Positions 42,001 through 55,396 are shown, numbered from the stretch's first letter. The stretch is 64,000 nt of DNA from Brasenia schreberi (GCA_036023115.1 JAYKKT010000061.1:14157001-14221000); one strand, 5' to 3'. Translations and numbers: made by a program. Notes: a model not told the origin generated them from the letters alone.

Positions 42001-43879
42001 ATTAAACCTCAACCAACCCCAATGACTTGATGAACCAATGATAAAAGGTTGATGCATCAACATAGGTTTCTTTTTGAGGTTCCCAGATATAATCATATAT
42101 TACCAAATGCAATTCACTGATACTTAACATGTTGTTTTAAGAAAAAACTGCCTATTGTCAGAATCAGAAAAAGCCAAGCATGATATTGTTGTCCAATCCT
42201 CATCCAGCTAGACAACCAAGTTGTTGAGGTCAAGTACATCATGAATGTTGCCGATGACTTGAATACAAGGGGAGACAGTGGATTTATAATGCCCTAATGA
42301 CATTCCACAATATTCCGTATTATATACAATATACATGAAGTTGATGAAGAAAATCCTAAATCTTATCATGTCATAGCAACCAAGCTACCTAAAGGACCTA
42401 TGATCTTCCAAATGAAAGGAGAAGGCTTTGACATATAGAAGGTTGATCAAATCGCTGATATATTGATACTCTTCTTAGGAAGTAGTTGACAAGTTGCTAG
42501 GACATTATTTATGATAGGAATGAAATTATTAAAATACAAAATATTGCAAATTACACAACATATAGACTTATAATGCAAATTAATATATCCGTTCAATAAT
42601 ATGATCAAGAAAGCAATAAAGGATGGTCACCATGAGTTAGTTGATAAGAAACCTAGCATTAAAGTGAATCCTTATTCATAGTTTCTTATACTCAAACAAT
42701 CTAATAGACAACCGACTACTATAAGCTATTGGCTGCAAACCTTGGTATACAAAAGTCTAGAGTTCAAAGGTAGAGCAATGGCATGTTAGAACCAAATTGA
42801 TTGAGGAGAAGGCATCAACAACTTGACAGCATTCAATAAAAAAGACATTATGAGGTTCTTCCATCTCATAGTAAGAATAAAATGGACATCTCGTAGGTAT
42901 GAGGCACATGAGAGTTATCATGAAGGGAAGGCCCAAATGATGCCACACCAAACAGGTGCATATTGACTCCTACCAAAAGTGCAATCCCAAAGAGTCATCA
43001 ATACCACTAAACTACAAGCTATCAACAATTGTGTCATAGATCCTTTGGAGGACCTTTGGAGGACCTGATGGCTAGTTACCTAAAGATATAATGATTATTT
43101 TTAATAGGCTATTTGGAGAACATAGAAATCACTAACGAAGAAACTAGGAAACGAGTTATATTTCATGAGAGCTAGTTACTTCTCAATTTGATAGATAGGG
43201 GAGAATCTTTACAATCTTATCTCAACAATTGAGAGCGATAGCTAGTAGTGGCAAAACCTAAGAAGACCTAATGGGTAACTTGAATCCTTAGACATTTGCA
43301 TTTCAATTTAGAGAAACACTCCATAGTATAATTTCATCAATGTCAATATAGATAAGTTTAATTTTGAATTCATTTAGTATGTAACAAGATATAGTTGGCA
43401 TATTGTTGTTAAGTTCGACTCCAACCCATTTCTCATGCCTCGAATTTGAAGATGGCATGACGACAAATGATCTAGATTGAGCAACACTCATTAGCAACAT
43501 TGATTTACCTACAATATTTTAAAATTTAGGATATAGATACATGTCATCTTAGGCTACTATACATGAACAAATAACTCAAGAGAAGGATGTTTGTCGATGA
43601 AGGGGTTCTATTAAATGTTATGCCCATGGGTACTCTTCACAAGATTGGGAGGATGATGACTAATTCAATATTTACTAACCCTAAAATATCACTCTCAAGG
43701 AGAGACCTATGTTACATTAGGAGCCATTGTTGTTGAATTGAAAGACTACTGAAAGATTTCTAACACTTCAGTCTTTATTGGGAAGTCAAGCCATGTTGTT
43801 CCTTGCTCCTTAACAAGGAATGGATCCAGACAAATACTAATATGCCCCCTTGATCCTTCACCAAAGTCTCATATTCTAG
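39001..43879. other. AT-rich interval without supported gene, probably decayed LTR element sequence
   Basis: 39300-40560 reads like untranslated retroelement DNA, but no LTR termini, PBS or domains could be fixed. Frames at 40303-40557, 40719-40958, 41283-41498, 42757-42951 and 43303-43500 have no motif. Confidence 0.3.
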
Positions 43880-44200
43880 ACTTGAGATAAAGTTGAGATT
43901 ATTGAGGCAGGAAGATCCTTTCCTAGCCGAGGCACACGCAATAGAAACAATCTTCTCTCTCTATAGGTAAACCCTAGTAGTCGACAGTTTCATATGGAAG
44001 TTTATATTGATGATGTAGTCGTAAGGTCAGTAAAATTTTATCAACATCCAGTTGAACTTATGCAAGCTTTTAAGAAAACTCAACTTTGGATGCTCCTTAT
44101 GCTATGTTGAGGTTTCCTTGAACTGAAGATTCATGCAGATCAGGTAATGAGCACCTCACTTGAACTAAAGTTGGCACTTAATCCTTTACCTGGTAATGCC
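43880..44200 (+). mobile_element. Ty3/gypsy reverse transcriptase scrap
   Basis: The plus-strand reading FHMEVYIDDVVVRS at 43990-44031, followed by HPVELMQAFKK, is the gypsy RT active-site region (usual form: ..vYIDDmvVkS....H...L...F..lr..). YIDD is intact. A KVEIIEAG-like word precedes it (about 43890). Frames then break, and no flanking domains are preserved. Confidence 0.65.
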
Positions 44201-44779
44201 AGTGCATGTAAAGCTGGTTGCTAGTTGGTCAAGAGTTCATGAAATTAGGACATTGGAAAGCAACAAATTCTTCTCTAAATGGAGGCAAAGATGAAGAAAA
44301 TGTGAAAGTTTTTCAAGTTGTCCTTAGAGGAAGTAGGAGGAGGTAGTATTCACTAGATCGTGGAAGTGGTTGAATCCATGATAGAAATGTAGAGGAAGAG
44401 AAAATGAGAAATCCACAAAGCAAATATTTGATCTCCTTTTATAAAGTAATCATTGAGCACCTAAACGATAAAATAGTCTTCTAAAGAGATATCGCTTGGA
44501 AGTTGTGCAACATTTTGGGATCTAAATCAATATGTTAGAGGCTACCGCTTAGCAATACATAGGAAACCCAACAGGGCCATGGAAATGAAAAGGGCAAGTA
44601 ATTAGGAGAGCCAAGTAATGAGGTGATCATGTCCATGACTAATCCATTAGAAGAGTGAGTTTTGGGCATAAAAGAAATTACGCGAGAAAAATGATAGAAA
44701 TCGAGAGGACTACTTGGGGATGGCATTCATAGCTCTATATAAAGGAGGCCAAGGCAAATCATACCAAATTATATTCTAG
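44201..44779. other. Nuclear flank of the plastid insert with an LTR-like TATA word
   Basis: CTCTATATAAAGGAGGCCAAGG at about 44733-44754 resembles the promoter word of plant gypsy LTRs, but no LTR ends are seen. Plastid similarity begins somewhere between 44755 and 44818. Confidence 0.35.
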
Positions 44780-44817
44780 CCTTCCTTTTCTTACTCATTC
44801 TTTTTCTTCATTTCTTA

Positions 44818-47068
44818 ATGCCTATATTGGTGTTCCAAAAAGTACCTCTTTTCGGAGTCCTGGAGAGGAAGATGATGTTTGGGTTGATATATAGTGTGAC
44901 TTTTTCAGATATATTGAGCCATATGGGAAATTTCTCTGTTCTCTCCCCGATCGAGATATCTCTCTCTTTCACCCCCCAAAAGATTTATTTGAATCATCAA
45001 AAATTTTAGAGCGTAAAGTGTAATGGAAGTGGCAATTAGATCAGGATTTTTTGGTTTTTTTGGGGGGGCATCTGGGGTGATTAATATTCTAAATTTAGAA
45101 TAATTTATGGTTGGTTTGGTTGGACCAATAACAGTGAAGCATCCAGCCCCGTTGTTTTAAAAAAAACCAATTGGTAATATATCTACGATTACTACTTTTA
45201 TCATGTCACATATATTTATGGCAGAACACAGCCAAAATAAGAAATTCAGAAAAAAGGAAGTCGTATCAAAAGACGTGGTATTGCAGTATTTGTCCTATAT
45301 GTGCAAATCCAAATCGGGCAGACTTTTACTCCGAGTAGAAACAGAAACCTAGGTAAAAGAATCTAAAGAATTGAAGAAGCTCATTCAGAAACAAGAAATA
45401 AGTATTGCGATTTGATCTGATTCTATTCTACATTGCGATTTGGATCCGATCTCGATGAAAACAATACATCAATGAGAAGTTAGTTCAATAATGTTGGTAC
45501 ATGTAGTATTTTTTTTTATATTCTATTGGTATAATATAATATAGATTAATATGTAGATATAATATAGATATATAAATATAGATATATAATATAGATATAA
45601 GGGGTCAAAAAGTCGTCTTTTCTTGGAAAATGTAAGAAAAAAGACCTTTCGTTAGAAGTTCGAAAAGTCCATTATGAAAAAGGAAAGAGCGTTGAAATTT
45701 ACACATTGATTCCTTTTTGCGATTTTTTTGGTGAAACCGTATGCATCAGCAGGTGCATGTACGGCTCTTAAGGCGTATGTACCGTAACATTTTAATCAAA
45801 TCGACTTTATCGGGAAAGACTATTTTCTTTAGGCCAAGAGAAGTTGATAGTGAAATACCTGAATCAACCTTATTGGCCTTATGGTCTATCTCAGTATAGA
45901 GCACGATGCCAACAAAGATTTTGTATCTGCTTATAAACTCTCCGGGCGGATGGGTAATACCCGGAATAGCTATTTATGATAATATGCTATTTGTATGATA
46001 CTATGCAAATTTTGTACAACCAGATGTACAGACAGTATGCATGTGATTAGCTTCTGCTTCAATGGGATCCCTTTTATTTTGGCAGGAGGAGAAATTACCA
46101 AAACGTTCTAGCATTCCTCTCACGCTTGGTGCCAATGAGCCCTCTTCTTTCTCAATAAAAGACTATGCCTTCGCCATATGAATATTAAGTAATAATAGCA
46201 CGGCAAACCGAGTTCGAGATGCCAAATTTTTTTTTTTCAAAACCATTCGACTATGCATAATCCAGCAAGTACTCATGAAAAAGCGTATTTACAATTTTAT
46301 CTGATCTATCGGGAGTCGCATTGGTTTCATGTGTCATTAAAGTTTTTTTATTTTCAAGGTTTTCATACACTGAAAGCTTTTTAACAATATTTTATGTTAT
46401 GTTATGAAAGAATATGAGAAAAAAAACGAAACTTGAAATTGCTGAATAACAGACGAAATAATAAAGCAAGGGAACCATCATAGTATTTTTACAAATACTT
46501 TAAAAATCGAGGATGGCTATTGGATTATTTAATGATCTGGGTCTGATAGGCCCAGCATATTATTTATCTGATGGAGGTCAAGCCTAATTCATAGTAGAAT
46601 CATTTTTTAATGATCTGGGTCTGATAGGCCCAGTATATTTATTTATTCGATGTAGCCAGGCCCAAAAATAAATTGGCTAGTAAAGTTACATGTTTTGAAG
46701 TAAAAGAAGATGCCTGTACAGTTCTTCAATTCTATCTTTGTTTGTTTTTTTTTTTATTATTATTTATTCCTCTCGCCTTAATCATGCGAGATAGAGAAAA
46801 CCTTTATAGATGTTCAATATCAGGGCATTGATCCAACAACCCGCTAGTTCTTTTATGAGGCACAAACTGGAGAATTTATCCTCCGGAAGTGCGGAAGAAC
46901 TACTTCGAAACTTCGCTGAAACTATCAAATACAAGGTTTATGTACAAAGAACGGGGCAACTTCATCATTTGGCTTATATCCGAAGACATGGAAAGGGATA
47001 CGTTTTGGTGTCAGCAGCAGAAGCCCAAGCCCACGGAATTGTTGATTCCTGTAGAAGTGCTTGAATAA
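44818..47068 (+). pseudogene. clpP: clpP (ClpP1 protease subunit), NUPT copy with two introns, frameshifted
   Basis: Exon 1 is at 44818-44893 (starts ATGCCTATATTGGTG; intron begins GTGTGAC at 44894), exon 2 at about 45801-46129 and exon 3 at about 46826-47068. Both group II introns of plastid clpP are still present. Exon 2 keeps recognisable words ([24 protein letters not shown]) and exon 3 QPASSF, VYVQRTG and AEAQAHGIVD. In the functional protein these build the Ser-His-Asp stromal protease. Here small insertions and deletions change frame in all three exons, for example two extra bases at the sixth codon region of exon 1 and extra bases in exon 2 and the middle of exon 3. The nuclear copy has no transit peptide. 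Confidence 0.9.
46527..46640. repeat. Duplicated hairpin word in clpP intron 2
   Basis: AATGATCTGGGTCTGATAGG, continued by CCCAG(C/T)ATATT, occurs at about 46529-46563 and again 77 bp later at about 46606-46640. Each copy contains the inverted arms CTGGG...CCCAG. Confidence 0.8.
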
Positions 47069-47199
47069 AAAAAATTGCACCACGGATTTTTCGTAACTAC
47101 ACGATTTGAGATTTTATTTTTTTTTTTTTTATCTTCTTAATCTTATGTCATCTGATTTAATGACGACTAACGTCTATTTAATGAATTAATTCATTAAAT

Positions 47200-47313
47200 C
47201 AAGTTAGATTGATCTAAACTTATTAGAAACACAAGACAGCCAATCCGAAATGTCACGAAATCCCCCGCTCTTCGGGGATGCCTCAGCGCCGAGGAACGTG
47301 TATTAGGGTGTAT
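47200..47313 (+). pseudogene. rps12: rps12 5' exon, NUPT copy, start codon lost
   Basis: From about 47214 the sequence matches the plastid rps12 first exon (ribosomal protein S12, 30S subunit): [20 protein letters not shown], then [10 protein letters not shown]. It is followed at 47314 by GTGCGAC, the 5' end of the trans-spliced group II intron half. The ATG and first codons are replaced by unrelated AT-rich bases. One base is missing in the GGATGCCTCAG word (plastid form GGATGCCCTCAG), so the frame shifts in the middle. The 3' exons lie elsewhere in plastomes, so this copy could not be expressed in any case. Confidence 0.85.
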
Positions 47314-48128
47314 GTGCGACTCGTTCAGATCATAGACTAAGACAAAAAAGAAAGGAAATAAATTATTCCAGTATCGGTGATCGGTTAAGATAGTGTGAAT
47401 GGAGTTCTTTTTCATTCACTATCTTAACTTAAAAAAAAATCTAAAAAAATCTATTAAATATATATATATTCTTCTATTGTGTATCAAATTTATGGTTTCG
47501 ATTGGTGCAAACCCAATCACCTCAATTTGCAATTTAAGATGAGAAAGACTTCCCCATTGGTAGCAAATGGTTATCGATTAAGCGGGGAAAATCCTATTTC
47601 AATTAAAAAGCGGAAAAATGATGCCCTTATTTTTGCAAGAACGGACTAAGAGGGTCAACTACCCAGCTAATCTTCATACTTAAATGCCGTTACTGTATAG
47701 CTAGATTTCGTGTGAAAGACCTATTACTAGATATTTCATGAGTAGAGCCAAAGAGTGTGAACTATACAAGTTAACAATAACATTGATTAAATGAAGGAAG
47801 GAGCTCCGGTGTATATAGAGGACCTCGCCGTTTAAAAAGTAATTATAGAAACGATGGAACCCACCATTTCTTTCTCTATTTCTATTTAATTTACTATGTT
47901 TTTTTGATACCTAGTATCAATACAATTTCTTATTTCGAGGTTAAATGCTTAGAAATAAAAAAAAAAAAATCGTGGTTGGGAAGGTTGGTTATAGTAGCAA
48001 AAGCCTTTGGAATTTTAATTTTATACATTGGAAGAATATTTTTTTTTGTTAGATAGGAAGGGAAAAGGGAAAAGAATAACTGAAAGAAAAGAAATCAAAT
48101 AGTTATTCATCAAAGTCTCATTTATTCA
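47314..48128. other. Plastid rps12-rpl20 intergenic spacer (NUPT)
   Basis: Non-coding AT-rich spacer expected between these plastid genes. It contains short poly-A runs (for example 47956-47969) and (TA)n at about 47458-47471. No further gene. Confidence 0.6.
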
Positions 48129-48486
48129 ATGACCAGAATTAAACGAGGATATATAGTTCGGAAACGGAGGACAAAAATTCGTTTATTTACTTCAAGCTTT
48201 TGCGGGGCTCATTCAAGACTTACTCGAACTATTACTCAACAAAAAATAAAAGCTTTGGTTTCGGCTCATCGGGATAGAGATAGGAAAAAAGAGATTTTCG
48301 CGGTTTGTGGATCAGTCGAATAAATGCAGTAATTGGTAAGAATCCAAAAAAATATACCACAGTTATCATAATTTAATGTATAATCTGTACAAGAGGCAAT
48401 TGCTTCTTAATCGTAAAATAGTTGCACAAATAGCTATATTAAAAGGAAATTGTCTTTTTATGATTGCCAACGAGATCATAAAATAA
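48129..48486 (+). pseudogene. rpl20: rpl20 (plastid ribosomal protein L20), NUPT copy, frameshifted
   Basis: It starts [20 protein letters not shown] and stays in frame for 54 codons ([21 protein letters not shown]). A missing A in the A-run at about 48286 then shifts the frame to a stop at 48321-48323. The true continuation ([10 protein letters not shown]...) can be followed in the next frame, and the nucleotide match goes on to the normal end ...NEIIK with TAA at 48484-48486. Further small indels lie in the middle. The native protein is a 50S component. Adjacent rps12 and clpP lie on the same strand, as in the plastid operon. Confidence 0.9.
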
Positions 48487-48689
48487 AAATTCCCCGGAGA
48501 CTGAACTCCGGGAAGGTAATAGAGTAGAGATTTGTATGATAAAATAGAATTCATATGATTTGATTATGATAAAATCATCAAAATGAACAACCACGCTCAA
48601 AAAAAAAAAGATTTATTCTTCTTCACCGATTATCTTTTTTTCTTACAACAACAACCCAAATTGGATTGTCGTAGTTTTCGAACAAAACA

Positions 48690-49073
48690 TCAATCCACAT
48701 TTGATTTGAGTTTAGATTCAAATTTGAATTCAATTGAAGAGTTATTTTTTTTTTTTAAGAAGACCAGTAGTACTAGTTCTAGCGGTCGACTGGCTTTTTT
48801 CAAATTGTTTTTCATTATTAAAAATTGTTTCTCATTATTAAGAAAAGGTAACAAAGATAAAATACGAGCTTGTTTTATAGCAATAGTAATTAATCGTTGT
48901 TGTTTCAAGGTCAATCTATTCACTCGCCTAGGTAATATTTTTCCTTGTTCACTAATAAATCGACTAATTAAACTCATGTTTCTATAATCAATTCGATCCC
49001 CCAACCCAATTGGGGGTAAACGCCTACGAAAAGATCGCTTGGATTTACGAAAGGGTGGCTTGTATTTATCCAT
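48690..49073 (-). pseudogene. rps18: rps18 (plastid ribosomal protein S18), NUPT copy with altered C-terminus
   Basis: The first 84 or so codons read normally: [20 protein letters not shown] to [20 protein letters not shown] tandem duplication of about 20 bp (the TTAATAATGA-AAACAATTT word, present twice near 48815-48855) then shifts the frame. The normal short tail is replaced by a longer run to a stop at 48690, giving 127 codons instead of about 101 usual for angiosperms. S18 is a small-subunit (30S) protein. It is divergently placed from rpl20 and upstream of nothing on its own strand except rpl33 and psaJ, as in plastomes. Confidence 0.9.
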
Positions 49074-49293
49074 GGTTTATTCCTTATCTCTAAAATCCCA
49101 TTTCTTACAAAAAAGGATTTGTTTTATTTATATTTTTCTTTTTATTTATTTATTTTTTTTTTTTTAATATATGTTGTTATATAATGAAATATATGTTATA
49201 AAAAGTTCTATATATAATTTATAGAATATATATGAAAAATAGATCATTTTTCATGTTCCTTTGGAAGGGTGACACAGACGCGATTAATTTGAT

Positions 49294-49494
49294 CTATTTC
49301 TTTATCTCTGCGTGAATCATATGTTTGCAACAACAGGGACAGAATTTTCTCAATTCCAATCGACTAGGCGTATTGTGTCGATTCTTTTGAGTAATATATC
49401 TGTAAATACCTGTTGATTCCTTATTAAAACTATTTTGAGCACAACTGGTACATTCCAAAATAACCGTTATTCGGATATCTTTACCCTTGGCCAT
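49294..49494 (-). CDS. rpl33: rpl33 (plastid ribosomal protein L33), NUPT copy, open frame intact
   Basis: 66 codons starting [18 protein letters not shown] and ending HAEIKK, the full usual length. The start is the MAKG Met at 49494 and not the longer frame to 49599, because MAKGKDIR is the conserved L33 start. The CxxC pair (ECTSC) is present; the second pair region reads FCPCCCKH. In plastids it is a non-essential 50S protein that helps recovery from cold. As part of a decayed insert it is probably not translated, although nothing in the frame is broken. Confidence 0.88.
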   Translation of the reverse strand: MAKGKDIRITVILECTSCAQNSFNKESTGIYRYITQKNRHNTPSRLELRKFCPCCCKHMIHAEIKK

Positions 49495-49970
49495 GAACCT
49501 CCTTTGGGTTTTTGATTCACTTAATTCTTCTATTTTCTGATTCGAAGCGAAGAAGAAGAAAGGAAGAAAAAAAAGTAGAAGTTGAGAATTTGAAATCAAA
49601 TTATGAAAGATTTCGTTCCAATTAATATAGTACAGTAATTAATATAGTATTAATATAGTACAATAGTACAGTAATAATTAAGTAATACAATGATTTCGAA
49701 CTATATTTCGAATCACAGTACAGTATTTCAGTTTTCATTTAAGTCTCTTGTATGATATTGTTGCCCCGCCCTAGCCATTCCATTTCCATTTCTGGTCTCA
49801 CTCTATTATTAATAGAAATGGAATTGAAGCCTGGGCCAGATTCCGAGTTTCGCTGAGGCCGAATCCACCTTTATTCTCTCTTTTCTAACTTATTCTATTC
49901 TAAAAAAAAAAAAAAAGAAATAAAGAAGAGGGGGTTAATCACAGATATTTGATTGGATCTCTAATCTTCT

Positions 49971-50126
49971 TCACCCCTTCCCGTGCCAATAACTAGAATG
50001 AAAAAAGGGGAATATCAATGCATCTGGGAATAAACGATTGATCTCTATCAAGAGGCCCGCTAAAGCCCCGAACCATAGAGTACTTACCACTGGTGCCACG
50101 GAGAGATATGTTTTTAGATCTCGCAT
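49971..50126 (-). pseudogene. psaJ: psaJ (photosystem I subunit IX), NUPT copy with one-base deletion at the end
   Basis: The frame begins [20 protein letters not shown] and continues [21 protein letters not shown], the single-span PsaJ membrane protein that anchors plastocyanin docking with PsaF. The usual protein is about 44 residues and ends FPFFSF. Here the T-run before CATTCTAG has one T fewer, so the last two codons are replaced and the frame runs on (HSSYWHGKG) to TGA at 49971-49973, 51 residues in all. Confidence 0.85.
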
Positions 50127-50785
50127 TTAAAATCCTCCTTCTTTTTATTCTTTATTGTAAATTTGAATACATAATTACATATAGGAATATGATCAGATGG
50201 TTATTTAGTTAATAACCACTTGTATTTGTCGTCAGAATTCCTAATTCAAATTGAAATGTACAACGATTCATTAGATATCTTTTTTTTAACAAAAAAAGGT
50301 CTATTTCTGCCCGAGCATTCCCTAAAAATATTTTTCCGTTTTAGGGAATTTCCTATTTCTTTTTATTTCATAATATAATAAGTCTTTTATTATTATAATT
50401 TTGATTATTATAAGAATTTGATTATTCTTAATTCTATTACTATTATTATATAGAGTAGAAATTCTATATTCTAGAATATTCTTTTTATTTTTATAGATTA
50501 TTCTTTTTATTATTATACTCTATATATTCTATTTTTTAATTAATTAATTAATTAAATATTCTTATTTTATTCTATTTTAATTTATTCTATAGATTCTTTG
50601 TTCTATAGAATATATAGATATTTTTTTTTTAGTTTCATATCCTATATTATAGGATATGAAACTAAAAAAAAGAAAAAAAAAAAAAATAGCAGGATGATAT
50701 ATATATATATCATATCAACGGAGAAAAGAAAAAATGTGGAAAACAAAACAAAGATTCTTTCCAATGACACTGGAAACCAATTGAA
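50127..50785. other. psaJ-trnP spacer with a long perfect hairpin
   Basis: Very AT-rich plastid spacer. At about 50621-50670 a T-run and A-run flank a 33 bp perfect palindrome around 50647 (arms AGTTTCATATCCTATA and its inverse, one-base centre). A (TA)n run is at 50698-50712, and ATTAATTAATTAA lies near 50540. Confidence 0.8.
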
Positions 50786-50859
50786 AGGGATGTAGCGCAG
50801 CTTGGTAGCGCGTTTGTTTTGGGTACAAAATGTCACGGGTTCAAATCCTGTCATCCCTA
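50786..50859 (+). tRNA. trnP-UGG: trnP-UGG, NUPT copy, intact
   Basis: The 74-base cloverleaf is complete. Acceptor arm AGGGATG pairs with CATCCCT, the D arm is GCGC...GCGC, the anticodon loop TTTTGGG carries UGG, and the T arm is ACGGG-TTCAAAT-CCTGT. It matches the usual plastid tRNA-Pro with no visible change. It precedes trnW on the same strand, as in plastomes. Confidence 0.92.
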
Positions 50860-51009
50860 TCCCTAACTATTAGTTATCGTATGAGCAGTAACAAGGGATC
50901 ACGATTCAAATTGGACATACATACTCAATATCAATATATCAATATATATTGATATAGTATATGCATGCACGATGTATTGGGGTCACGTAAAATTCTTTAT
51001 GAAAATTAA

Positions 51010-51082
51010 GCGCTCTTAGTTCAGTTCGGTAGAACGCGGGTCTCAAAACCCGATGTCGTAGGTTCAAATCCTACAGAGCGTG
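51010..51082 (+). tRNA. trnW-CCA: trnW-CCA, NUPT copy with one base missing in the anticodon loop
   Basis: Acceptor GCGCTCT...AGAGCGT, D arm GTTC...GAAC and T arm GTAGG...CCTAC are all present. Between the anticodon stems CGGGT and ACCCG the loop is CTCAAA, six bases instead of the normal seven CTCCAAA. One C of the CCA anticodon is gone, so the total is 73 rather than 74 bases. It cannot decode UGG and should be treated as a tRNA pseudogene. Confidence 0.9.
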
Positions 51083-51218
51083 ATTCCATTTCCATTCTTG
51101 TTATATCGAGAATGACACTGAAATAATTGAACAGCAGTCTAAAGTATGAATTTGACCTCCTGTGGATTAGTAAAAAACAAAGAAATAGGAGGTCCATAAA
51201 CAAAGAGATGTTAATTAA

Positions 51219-51368
<150 letters not shown>

Positions 51369-51485
51369 CTATCCTTAAATATTAATCTGTATTGACCATT
51401 AATCTCAATGACCAAGAATTGGAAATTGACACGGTAAGGAACTATAGAATATCCCAAAATTTCCAATTCATTTCATAATTTCAAA

Positions 51486-53282
<1,797 letters not shown>

Positions 53283-53418
53283 GAGACGAAAAGGGAATAG
53301 TAAAAATATATTAGGAATTCTCTTATCTCATTCGGAAGGATATCATACCCATAACTATCCATGACTGTTTATGTCTCTAGCATGACCACTTAATCAAATG
53401 GGGAGGGAAGTGAGGTAA

Positions 53419-53541
53419 ATGGCCGATACTACTGGAAGGATTCCTCTTTGGCTGATAGGTACTGTAACTGGTATTATTGTGATCGGTTTACTGGGCCTTT
53501 TCTTCTACGGCTCATATTCCGGATTGGGATCATCCCTGTAA
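53419..53541 (+). CDS. psbJ: psbJ (photosystem II subunit J), NUPT copy, intact
   Basis: 40 codons, [20 protein letters not shown] to [11 protein letters not shown], full length, one membrane span, TAA at 53539-53541. It is the last gene of the psbEFLJ operon; petA, which usually follows further on, is not reached before the insert ends. Confidence 0.93.
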   Translation: MADTTGRIPLWLIGTVTGIIVIGLLGLFFYGSYSGLGSSL

Positions 53542-53830
53542 TAATCGGATGAATTGAGTTTTAGAAATGAAAGCATAAGAACTCAACAGGGATCCACTCT
53601 TTCTTTGACGAATTCGAGGGGTCCCGTTGAGTTCTTAATAATCATAATATTTTTTCTTCGTATAAACGACTCAATGGATAACTTTTTCCGATGTTTCAAA
53701 AAACTCCATTTCATTTTTTTTGATGATGTTTTTGTAACTTTGATGTGAGTGATGAGATAATAAGGTAAGGTATAATAAGATTATCAAATTAATAAGGATT
53801 TGTATATGTCCGAATTTAAATTTCCCCTTT

Positions 53831-55396
53831 AGTATTAGTTTAGGAGATTTAGCCAAGTCAAAAAAATATATAAACCACAATTTCTACCGACGTATTCAAA
53901 AGAATGAAGTCAAAGAGGCTCTTAAACATATGAAGGGTGGTAAATCGGTAGGAGCAGATAATATTCCTATAGAAGTTTGGAAAATACTAGGAGAAATAGG
54001 AATCACTTGGCTCACAAGACTATTTAATGAAATACGGAAAAACCAAAAGTTGCCCGAGGAATGGAGAGCAAGTACACTTATACCCATATATAAGAACAAG
54101 GGAGACATTCAAAATTGTGCGAATTATCGAGGTATCAAGTTAATGAGTCATACTATGAAATTATGAGAAAGAATTATCGAACGTAGGTTTAGACAAGTAT
54201 CAAGTACAACAAAAAACCAATTTAGATTCATGCCAGGCAGATCTACTATTGAAGCGATTCACCTTTTGAGACGTCTTATGGAACATTTTAGAGCAAAAAA
54301 GAAAGACCTTCACATGATATTTATTGATCTAGAAAAAGCTTATGACAGAGTACCGAGGGAGGTTCTTTGGAGAACTTTAGAAAAAAGAGGTATCCTATTG
54401 ACATATATTAATTTTATAAGAGACATGAATGATGGGGCAAAAACATGTGTGAGGACTCATGAAGGAATGATAAACTTCTTTGAAGTTAATATTGGGTTAC
54501 ATCAAGGATCAACTTTAAGCCCATACTTATTTATAATGGTGATGGATGAGTTAACAAAACATATTCAAGATGAAGTACCTTGGTGTATGTTATTTGCAGA
54601 TGACATTGTATTGGTGGAGGAGTCTAAGGAAAAAGTTAATAGAAAATTGGAACTATGGAGAGAAACATTAGAAAGCAAAGGTCTCTAACTTAGTAGAACA
54701 AAGACAAAATATATGGAATGTAAGTTTGATCATTTGGTTACTTCATAGGACATAGAAATTAAAATTGGCACACATTGCATTCCCGTAAAGGAAAGTTTTA
54801 AATGCCTAGGGTCAATTTTTCAGAGTGATGGAAGAATTGATGGAGATGTTACACATAGAATTAATGCTGGTTGGTTAAAATGGAGAGGAGCATCAGGTAT
54901 TCTTTGCGATAAGAAGATGCCATTAAAATTAAAAGGTAAATATTATAGAGCAGCAATTAGGCCTGCCATGTTTTATGGTTCTGAGTGTTGGGCAGTTAAT
55001 CATCAACATGTACAAAAGATGTCTCTGACAGAAATGAAGATGTTGAGATGGAGGAGTGGTCATACAAGAAAAGACCGTATACATAATGAGGTTATTAGAA
55101 ACAAATTAGGAGTGGCACCAATAGAGAATAAAATGAGAGAACATCGTTTAAGATGGTTTGGATATATAGAAAGAAGATCAAAAGAAGAACCTGTAAGAAG
55201 GTTAGAAAAACTAAATTTGAAAAGTATTAAAAGAGGTAGAGGACGACCACAAAAGTGTTGGAAAGAAACAATAAAGAATGATCTAGCTTATTGGGAGTTA
55301 ACTGCTAACATGGCACACGATAGGGATCTGTGGAAACAAAGAATCCATATAGCCGACCCCGTCTAGCATGGGAAAAGGCTTAGTTGTTGTTGTTTG
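53831..55396 (+). mobile_element. RTE-type LINE, 5'-truncated, longest copy, one frame with three stops
   Basis: From LGDLAKSKKY (53843) to HIADPV (55363) a single frame covers about 1.5 kb. It contains the RT fingers (KGGKSVGADNIPIEVWK, RASTLIPIYKNKGD, NYRGI), the catalytic [12 protein letters not shown] and [12 protein letters not shown], thumb region and the C-terminal [20 protein letters not shown] and RGRGRPQKCWKETI blocks. Stops are at 54164 (TGA, in the MKLWERI word), 54686 and 54746. The catalytic Asp residues survive. The upstream endonuclease domain is missing. The 3' end has the RTE tail GACCCCGTCTAGC-TGGG-AA, then TTAGTTGTTGTTG. It starts where plastid similarity ends. It is a dead but rather well-preserved copy. 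Confidence 0.88.

Noticed and set aside
48583..48987. Plus-strand 134-codon frame
   Set aside because: Antisense shadow of rps18.
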